From: Nelumbo lutea
Lineage: Eukaryota > Streptophyta > Magnoliopsida > Proteales > Nelumbonaceae
Reading direction: 5' to 3'
Assembly (NCBI GenBank): GCA_022828595.1
Contig: JAKGHH010000002.1
Location: 75,798,383 to 75,862,382, forward strand
DNA length: 64,000 bases
This document shows positions 56,411-64,000 of this stretch, in pieces (position 1 is the first letter of the stretch; every line of letters begins with the position of its first letter). A program made the position numbers and the translations under genes. The notes under the pieces are model-generated. The model was not told where the DNA came from and did no database searches. It was given only the letters and a program-made list of their open reading frames with translations.

Positions 56411-56841
56411 GGGGGCCTTCTACCACATGAATTGTTTTTCTTATTGCCAGTTCTAAAACCAATCAAAATCATGTGATTTCAAAATAGATTGTTTCTCAGA
56501 AAAAAAAAAAAACATGCTCTTGGTTGTGTTTGTTTTCTGTTTTCAAAAGTAAAACAAAAAACATGCACGTTCTTGAATATGATTTCAAAAACATATTTCC
56601 ATCTAATTATTCAACTTCATGTTCAATGAATCATATGATTTCTATACTAAAAAATTTGTTTTTGTTTTAAAAACCAAAATTTTGTTTGTTCTAAAAACAT
56701 GTATTGTTGTTTCAAACAAAATCAACTTATTTTTCCTTCTGAAAACAAAAACAGAGTTCAAGAAACATGTTTTTGTTTTTATATGATGTGGCGATTCCAA
56801 AAACAAATGAAAACAAAAACATTCATATTATAGAATGCCCC
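56411..56841. mobile_element. MITE of the GGGGGCGTTCT family, full length
   Basis: 431 bp; left TTTAAGGGGGCCTTCTACCA, reversed right TTTAAGGGGCATTCTATAAT, with ACATGAAT/ATATGAAT after each. It is rich in aaaacaaaaac. Its reversed right arm matches 53104-53260. TTAA flanks both sides. Confidence 0.7.
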
Positions 56842-57049
56842 TTAAATTGTGAAATAACAATGAATCATGAACTAGTTTAACCAATTATCAAGTCCGGGCT
56901 TGCTGCAGTTTGATGGCTGTGTTTAAGGCTGTTTAACCAATAATGAGGCCCCACTTCTGCCCCTAACACCTACAGTCATCAAGTGCAGCTATCCAAGGAT
57001 CCATAATTGGTTAAACTAATTCATGGCTCATTGTTATTTCGCAATTTAA
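56842..57049. mobile_element. Foldback MITE abutting the previous element
   Basis: 208 bp; TTAAATTGTGAAATAACAAT at the left pairs with ATTGTTATTTCGCAATTTAA at the right, and pairing continues to TAGTTTAACCAATTAT / ATAATTGGTTAAACTA: about 45 bp with few mismatches. It begins at the TTAA that ends the 56411 element. Confidence 0.75.
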
Positions 57050-57579
57050 AGAAGTAATTGCAACAGTTTTTCTTGCTGCAAATATCAATGGCCTTTTTCA
57101 AATGCCATAGTCCTTGAATCGAACTAAGACTAATCTGAAATTCAGTGTAGATGTTTCATAATATTTTAGTTATTGACTGTTAGTAAGTAGATGATTACTC
57201 TCTTGCCCCTCTCACTCTCCACTTTATTGGGCCAAATCGTATTTCCTGCCCACTACTCTCTATCCGTCTTGAATTGCAGCCACACATTGCCGTCTTCTAT
57301 CTGAAATGTGCAGCAGTGTACCGTGGGAGGGCACCGGTAGAGAAAATGAGCAGTAAATCTGGGCTCGGGCTGTCATCGTTGGGCTGGATCCATGGTTTTT
57401 TCTGTCAGATTTGATATTTTCCAATGGTGAAAAAAAGAAATAAAAGGAAATTTACCTCAACAGTTGTGCTGTCATATTTTTCTCTTATTTTCTTGTGTTT
57501 TTTTGAGAGGAAATAAAAGAAAGTCAGAAAATTTTCATATATTCTAATATCTTTGTATTTTTCTTTTGATTTTCCTTTA

Positions 57580-57652
57580 GGCTGTGTTAGGTTTGAAAGA
57601 GAAGTTAGCTTCCCTTCCCTTCCCTATCTTTTCTTTCAAACCAAACACAACC
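57580..57652. mobile_element. Short Tourist-like MITE
   Basis: 73 bp; GGCTGTGTTAGGTTTGAAAG and, reversed, GGTTGTGTTTGGTTTGAAAG. Flanking tta/ttc. Same family as 22265-22373, shorter. Confidence 0.7.
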
Positions 57653-60017
57653 TTCGTAATTAGCAAACTCTTCCTGAATTTGTATTGTGGTTCAATTTTG
57701 TAGTTGTTGGGTAAGAATAAAATCTTTATAAAAAAATTTGTTTCTTCTCACATTTCTGTATTCAAGATGAGAGTGAATTAGGTTTGATTCCAAAAAATGA
57801 AAGCAAAATTTTGCACTTAAAGTTGGTCAATGTAAAAGAAAAAGGTAGATTCTTAGCAAGGTTCAAAGTACTGATACAGGCCGATATTTTTTTTTTAATC
57901 TGGTTCAGAGGGGCCGATTTAAGGCCATCTACCACCACTTGTCGATTCGAAACATCCCCTATAGGGGTGTATCGAGAAGGCTCTGATACGATACATATCG
58001 GCCAATACGGGCCAAGACAAAGACTGCCACACATCCAAAGCCCCGATGAGTCGGGGGGGTAACCACATGGCATGCTCCATTTGGCCTATGGGCTTAACAT
58101 TGATGCACACCGCAAGTCGCAAATGAGACAAGGACACATGGAAAATACAATCCGAGTTTGTCAACTGTCAAGGTCAATGCCAATTAGACCTGTTCATAGG
58201 CTCCGGCTTCAAGCCAAACCCGAACCTGGCCTGTAAACAGATCTAATGCCAATTTATATACTACTAATAAAAGAGTGAATAACCCCATTTTCTGGACTTT
58301 TTATTAGGAATTTTTACCCCTTATTTAAGCAACATACAATGGGCAGAAAAAATGGCATATATGTCCTTTACTCTCACTCCAAAATTGCCTACTTAAACTG
58401 TCCACTTATATCTGATTGAAAATTGTCCACTTATAATAGTTAAGAAAATGCACACACATATTTACTAGTATTCTCAAACGTTTGAAACACGCCCCTAACA
58501 GCTTGAATTATGGATACCCTGGAAGCTGACACGTGTCCTATAAGAAAAGAGCACAACGTTATTCCTGAACACTTGTATGGGGGAACTCTGCCCAGGGTGA
58601 AACTTTCATATTATATTCACATGTAAGCTTTATATAACATTGCAAATGTATCAATATGATTATAGATTGAATCTAACCAAGTTTACATTATGGAATAATT
58701 TTATAGATATTATTGATTTTTGTATCCTAGTTATGAGAAAATTAAGATTTCATAATCATAACTATAAGTTCACATTTGAAATAATTCCACAACAGGACCA
58801 ACAATTACCACACTAAAGAATACAAAATTAACATTTGATACCCACAATGCAGAGGTAAATTCACTTCAACCATAGTATATTATATTAATTTTACCAATTC
58901 AATTATAATTGTAACTTTCATTTCTAATGTAAACAAAATTTCTATGTTACATGTTCTATCGCAGTAAGGAGGCATACAAGTTAATTTGCCATTATTATAA
59001 AATAAAGCCAATTTGAATTATAGTACTTATTTTCATTAGCAATGTTGTACAGACTAGATTAATTAAAAATACATTATTATTTAAATACATTAATTTATGA
59101 TTTTCTCAATTTTCTTTCATCCCCAAAACAAATGTTATACAGATTAGATTTTATATAATCCCTTCGATCTTATTATATCTTTGAATTTGATTGTTCACTT
59201 CAACAGTCCTATCCTTGCTCCAAACCTCTCTTAATTCTCTCTCTCTCTCTCTCTTCAATTTTCTCAGACACCCCTTATAATTTTATATATTTACTAGAAC
59301 CCTATCCTCTAGCTTGCATTTTACTAAAACACTCCTATAGTTTGCAATTACTTATTCAACCCTCTATCATGAACCTTTTGTATTTCCATTTGGGAATAGC
59401 CACTTGACCTCTTAAAGCGAGCGGAAAATGTTAAAGGGCATCAACCCAAGGTTTTATTCCAAAAATGCCCCTAATGTGTGGAGAGTATTCATTTTTTTCT
59501 AAAGGTTGATAAGAGAATTATTAAGGATATTTTTGAAATAAAAACCTTGGACCAATGCCACTTCATATTTTGGCACACTTTAAGGGATCATGTGAGCATT
59601 CGTAGATGGAAATACAAATGGTTCTTGATGGAGGGTCAATTAATTAAGCAAGATACATGCAAATTATAGTGTGTGTTTTAGTAATACACAAAATAGAGGG
59701 TAGGTTTTAATAAATACATGAAATTATAGAGGTGTTAAGTAAATAACCCTTGATAAATTTCCTAAATTATTGACTATAACGCGTCTATTATTTTTTTTTA
59801 TTCCCTACAAAAATCTAGGTTTTAAAAGGCTTGAAAGCCCATATGCACTAAATAGCGAAGAAGTCTTTTTCATTCCCAGGCGAAACTTTGTTATTTGACA
59901 GTTTAGAGGAGATAGAGAACATGTTTTTTTTTTTTTTTCGAATTGTACACAATTTAGATGCCACTTTGAGCCTGATTTAGTTTTCTTATTACAATTCTCA
60001 TTGTTCTCAAATCGAGG
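57653..60017. other. Intergenic DNA
   Basis: No gene. About 57857-58170 carries another AAGGTTCAAAGTACTGATAC end and taggggtgtatcg motifs, probably an old member of the 49960 family. 58190-58250 has hAT-like gaacctggcctg words. The rest is AT-rich. Confidence 0.45.
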
Positions 60018-60025
60018 GAGATAAG

Positions 60026-61060
60026 TAGAGTTGTAAAACGACCCGTGCCTACTTGTGTGGCTCGTTTAAAGTGTGGGCCATGTTGTGTCGGCCCGTGGGC
60101 AGTCTTGGGCCGTGCTGCCCTCTCAAGGGATAATTTGGGGGTTGGCCCAGCATGGCCCATGGCCCAAGCCCGTGCAGGCCCATGCCATGCTGCAGGCCGT
60201 GTAGGGCTGGGCCATAGGTCAGGCCTTGGGTGTGTGTGTTTTTTTTTTTTTTTGTTTTCTGACATTTTTTATTTTTTTATTTATTCGCTAAGTAAAACTA
60301 AAATATTTAACTTTTCCTTAGGAATTAATTGAAAAAAAAAAGAAATCTAATAAAGACTCAAAGTAAATAACAAATTGGAAGAAAGCTAGGAATTTTATTT
60401 CATTTAAATTTGAATGATAGAAAGCATACAATGGTTTGACGAATGAAATATGAAAATTAGAAAATGGAATAATTAATAAAATATAAAAAATACAATATAG
60501 TTACAAATTGAAAAAAAAAATTATGTTATCAAAAAATATCAAATAAATTAAATAAAATTAAAACAAAATTTACAATAATTTGAAAAAATGCTATACAACT
60601 ATTGAGTATACAAAAAATATTGACTTCATCATTTTCTCCTATTGTTCTTGACTTTGATCATTGTAGGAATTGAAAATGGTGGAGGTTAGGGCTATTTATA
60701 GGAATTGTTGAATTGCTTTGATGAGAATGGTGGAGGATAGGGCTATTTATAGGAATTGAAAATAATTCAATTGCCTAAAATACCATAAAAACTAGCCATT
60801 GTTTAGTTGTTGGGAGGGGTATTTTGGTCATTGTAAAGTTATTTATCACTTTAGCCAAAATTCCCCCTGAACTAGCTATTATATAACTGTTGAGGGAATT
60901 TGTGATATTCTTTCTCCCCCCAAAACTAAAACATATAAATACCCCCCTATATAGCTATGGGCCCGCGAGCTATGCCGTGCTGGCCCATAACGGGCAGTGC
61001 CGTGGGCTGGGTTGTGCCAGCATGTGAGCTATGGGCGGCACGACCAGATTTACACCTCTA
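60026..61060. mobile_element. 1.0-kb non-autonomous hAT element, perfect 8-bp TSD
   Basis: Ends TAGAGTTGTAAAACGACCCG and, reversed, TAGAGGTGTAAATCTGGTCG; gagataag is repeated exactly at 60018-60025 and 61061-61068. The subterminal regions are rich in GGCCC words (gggccatg, cggcccgtg), and the centre is AT-rich. No transposase is encoded. Confidence 0.88.
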
Positions 61061-61265
61061 GAGATAAGTTTCTTAGGTATGGTTTGAAGGCCTAAAAGCA
61101 TTCTTATGTTTTTTTGGACACTAAATAGAATAGAAGAGCATCTTCTCCATTCGACCATTCCTTGGTGAAGTTCTATTTTTTAAGAGTTTAATTGAGAATA
61201 TTCTTTTTTATTGTACTACATTCATATCCCATTATTTTTACATTTTGGACCTATTTTATTTGTAG

Positions 61266-61528
61266 GGATAAGAGTGGAAATGGAATCAGAATAGGCCATT
61301 CGGTTCCAATTTTAGTTAGGTGGAATTGTTATCCCATTTCAGGAGGAATGTCATTCCCCTATTTGAGGAAATGATCATTCCCTCCCCCTCCCTTAGGAAT
61401 GAAATCCCATTCCAGGTGATTCCAATTTCCATTCTGATTCCTGTCTGAACCAAACTATAAGAATAGAACATTCTGATTCAAATTCTAAAGTATTTCGATT
61501 CTGATTTGAATTGCGACCAAAAGGACCC
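61266..61528. mobile_element. Second copy of the GGGTCCGTTTGATT MITE, reversed
   Basis: Its right end (gatttgaattgcgaccaaaaggaccc) is the reverse of the 53493 left end, and it contains the matching attccgattc/cattccaggt interior, including tttcaggaggaatgtcatt. The left end lacks a clear TIR, so it may be truncated. Confidence 0.65.
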
Positions 61529-62014
61529 TCTTTCTTTTTTCCTTCCTCACACACACATAACATCTTAGCAATTGAAGTTGAAGGGAGCACTTTAACAAAA
61601 CTTATATTGACATTGGTCAGAACTGATACTTGGGTTAGATTATTTGACAAAACACCAATTTCTAACAATGTTGTCGAAGGGGTTCGACTATGATATGGAA
61701 AAGATATGATATCCAAAAAACAACTGACCAATAAATTGGAATCGTAAGCGTGATAGAGAATAAGGTGTTATTTATCAAAATTCGTGGGTGGGTTTTGATT
61801 AGTCAAAACTCTTTCCATACCATATCTTTTCCACACCATAGATTTTCCCCAAAGTAAGATAGTCATTAGATGTTTATGCATAGTTTCATGGGGGGAGGGA
61901 TTGATTTCTCCATATATCTAGTTCTCCTCCATGTTGCACATAAAAGATAACTTTGTTTCTCTCTATCCTTTCTAATTTCTCCCTATATTCTTTCCTCTAT
62001 TTCTTCTCACCCTA
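61529..62014. other. Gap before the copia remnant
   Basis: No gene. 61985-62110 and 62180-62300 are diverged copies of each other (ttctcaccctatacctaggt/..gttcttctcaccctctaccc, then agaatggagggatactatga), so the copia 5' part is locally duplicated. Confidence 0.45.
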
Positions 62015-63501
62015 TACCTAGGTTTGTATCAGAAGCACTCTCTACTCTAGAATGGAGGGATACTATGAGAACCGAGATAGAGGAGTTGTTGAAGAGACAA
62101 TAGGAGAAGGTAAATGGAAATGTATTGTACACTATATTTTTAAACACCTTTCTTTGGCCTTATTTACCCTTCATATTATTCCTATTTTTCCTTTGGTTCT
62201 TCTCACCCTCTACCCAAGTTTGTATTAGAAAAACTCTCTACTCCAGAATGAAGGAATTCTATGAGAACCAAGATAGACGCACTACACAAGAATAATACAT
62301 GGGAAGTTGTTGAGTTGCCTAAAGGGAAGGAGCCAATGGTTTTAAGTGGGTGTATACCATCAAATATCATGTCAATTGTTCCACTAAGAGGTACAAAGCC
62401 TCGTTGGTTGTAAAAAGTTATACATAAACGTATGGAATTGACTACTTAAAGACTTTTGCCCTTGTTGCAAAGATGACCTTTGTGAGGGTTTTATTATTTC
62501 TATGGGCTCAAACAGTCACCAAGAGCCTGGTTTGAAAGGTTCAAGACTGCTCTTGTTACCTTTAGTTACACATAGACACAATTTTGACATACCCTCTTTG
62601 TGAAGAAGAGAGGTTCATTAGTGATATACCTTATAGTCTATGTGGATGACATTGTGGTGACTGTCACTGATGTGACATGGATTGGTAACCTCAAATTCTT
62701 CCTCAATGTAGAGTCTGAGATCAAAGATGTAGGGGAATTAAGGCATTTCTTAGGTATTTGAAGTGACTCGATCTAAAGATGGCATCTTCACATCCCAATG
62801 CAAGTATGTGCTAGACTTGCTCACTGAAACATGTAATCTAGGAGCAAGACCAATGCCTATCCCTACTAATACAAGTCACAAGCTTTCTGCTTTTAATGGA
62901 AAACTGTTAAAGGATAGGGGAGTGTTTTAGATGTTTCTAAGGAAACACTAGCCACATGAATTTTATGTTACTTGAAGAGTACTCTAGGGAAATGTATTTC
63001 TTTTGCTAAGCATGGCCACATGAAACAGAAAGCTTATACAAATGTTGACTGGGTAGATAACATTGATGATAGGAGGTCAACTTCGGGGTATTGTAGTACG
63101 GTTGCAAGTAATATTGTTTCTTAGAGGAGCAAGAAACAATCAGTGGTTGCTAGATCTTCAACTGAGGCAAAGTACAAAGCTATGGCTCATGGAGTTTCTG
63201 AGTTGCTATAGCTTCGGTCCCTGATGGAAGAAATGTGTGTTGAGTATGACAGGTCATTGATGTTGTATTGTGACAAGTAGGCCACCATTAGCATTGCCCG
63301 CAATACTATAAAACATGATAGAACGAAGCATATTGAGCTTGGTAGGAATTTCATCAGAGAAAGAATGGCTTTTGTCTACCATTCATTGTGTCTGAAGAAC
63401 AGTTAGCCGATGTTCTTACTAAAAGAGTCTCCAAGGCGAATCTACAGCATGATACAAGAAAGCTAGGCATGATTAACATTTATGTTCAGCTTGAGGGGAA
63501 G
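62015..63501 (+). pseudogene. Ty1/copia pol remnant (RT-RNase H)
   Basis: Across several frames: WRDTMRTEIEELL, GFKWVYTIKYHVNCSTKRYK, AKMTFVRVLLFL, VYVDDIVVTVTDVTWIGNLK (YVDD), IKDVGELRHFLGI, LLTETCNLGARPMPIPTNTS, STSGYCSTVASNIVS, QSVVARSSTEAKYKAMAHGV (normally STEAEYRA) and NTIKHDRTKHIELG. This is the C-terminal half of copia pol. gag, protease, integrase and the 5' LTR are absent; multiple stops and shifts show it is dead. It ends in a polypurine tract TTGAGGGGAAG at 63491-63501. Confidence 0.8.
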
Positions 63502-63850
63502 TGTAGAGAAGATAGGCTGAATGGCTCATAGCCCACAATTGTGCTTTATATTTTTTTTATGTTATGTTTTGTTCGTTAATGGGCCTTTTCTTATGAGCCT
63601 ATTTAGCATTAGTTTTTCTCTTGTTTTTAATCAGTCAGCCGCCCCACTAAGGGCTTACTTGTAATTTGCTGTTAATTAGTGATTAACCTTTTATTTAAAA
63701 GATTAGGAAAGGGAGATGGTGTATGATCAACTCATCTCTTTCATCCCTTTATCTTCCATTGTTTCTTCCTCTTCTTCTCCCTTTTGCTATCTTCTTTGTT
63801 TCTTCCTCCTTTTTAATCAGCTTTTTTTTTTGGGACTATTTTTCTTCTTT
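63502..63850 (+). repeat. Probable copia 3' LTR (right end uncertain)
   Basis: Begins TGTAGAGAAGATAGGCTGAA directly after the polypurine tract. The right end is not certain because the partner LTR is outside or deleted and no target duplication could be located. Confidence 0.5.
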
Positions 63851-63889
63851 GCACTACTAAGTCCACAACAATAACAACTACAACACCTT

Positions 63890-64000
63890 CAACAACAATT
63901 AGAATTGAATGCGGCATATCGCATGAAAGAACACCGGGGGTTTATAGAGTTTAAGAGAATGATTCCATCGTCCTTTGAAGGCTCCATAGATCCAATTGAG
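63890..64000 (+). CDS. 5' part of a Ty3/gypsy-like gag (cut by the window edge)
   Basis: An open frame of 37 codons reads QQQLELNAAYRMKEHRGFIE, then FKRMIPSSFEGSIDPIE. The F..M.PP.F.GS.DP.E pattern is the start of a plant gypsy retrotransposon gag domain. It is unrelated to the copia remnant just upstream and presumably belongs to another element extending to the right. Confidence 0.5.

Noticed and set aside
1..64000. tRNA, rRNA, snoRNA, CRISPR, bacterial operon or biosynthetic gene cluster
   Set aside because: No cloverleaf with A/B boxes, no rRNA words, and no spaced direct repeats of CRISPR type were seen; the plant genes present are unrelated to each other.

Overview
The window looks like nuclear DNA of a flowering plant (a eudicot or magnoliid is likely; the species cannot be named). 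It has plant-type genes with GT-AG introns, a chloroplast-targeted protein, a R2R3-MYB factor and several plant transposon families. It is mostly transposon-derived. Only three cellular genes can be supported.

Genes: (1) exon 1 of a chlorophyll b reductase of the NOL type, minus strand, at the left edge (554-851), with the rest outside the window. (2) A complete three-exon SGF11 gene, the zinc-finger subunit of the SAGA deubiquitinase module (CDS 24422-26985, plus). (3) A complete two-exon R2R3-MYB gene of the MYBC2/MYB27-like flavonoid-repressor type (47174-48203, plus). The genes are unrelated and do not form a cluster.

Transposons, left to right: a Mutator-like element carrying a Pro/Gln-rich gene fragment (2155-2868); a DUF4283 LINE ORF1 fragment (6560-7061) next to a complete 4.95-kb non-autonomous LTR retrotransposon with a perfect CATTG target duplication and minisatellites inside both LTRs (7067-12016, minus); a nearly full-length dead LINE with a 415-417-bp triplication (13087-19320); a second LINE (about 19640-22640) interrupted by a Tourist-like MITE; SGF11, with a 215-bp intron duplication and a hAT-like insertion; a 12.9-kb Ty3/gypsy element (29175-42067, minus) carrying an antisense plant-mobile-domain (PMD) ORF that seems to keep introns; AT-rich DNA (42-45.7 kb); a LINE fragment (minus); the MYB gene; and a MITE-dense stretch (49-61.5 kb). 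Decayed Ty1/copia pol with a 3' LTR and the first codons of another gypsy gag end the window.

The most unusual items are the minisatellite-built LTR retrotransposon (element polarity fixed by PBS, PPT and TATA) and the gypsy element with an antisense, apparently intron-bearing PMD ORF. Next is the LINE triplication, whose junctions record a templated microhomology switch. All statements come from reading the sequence; no searches were run.
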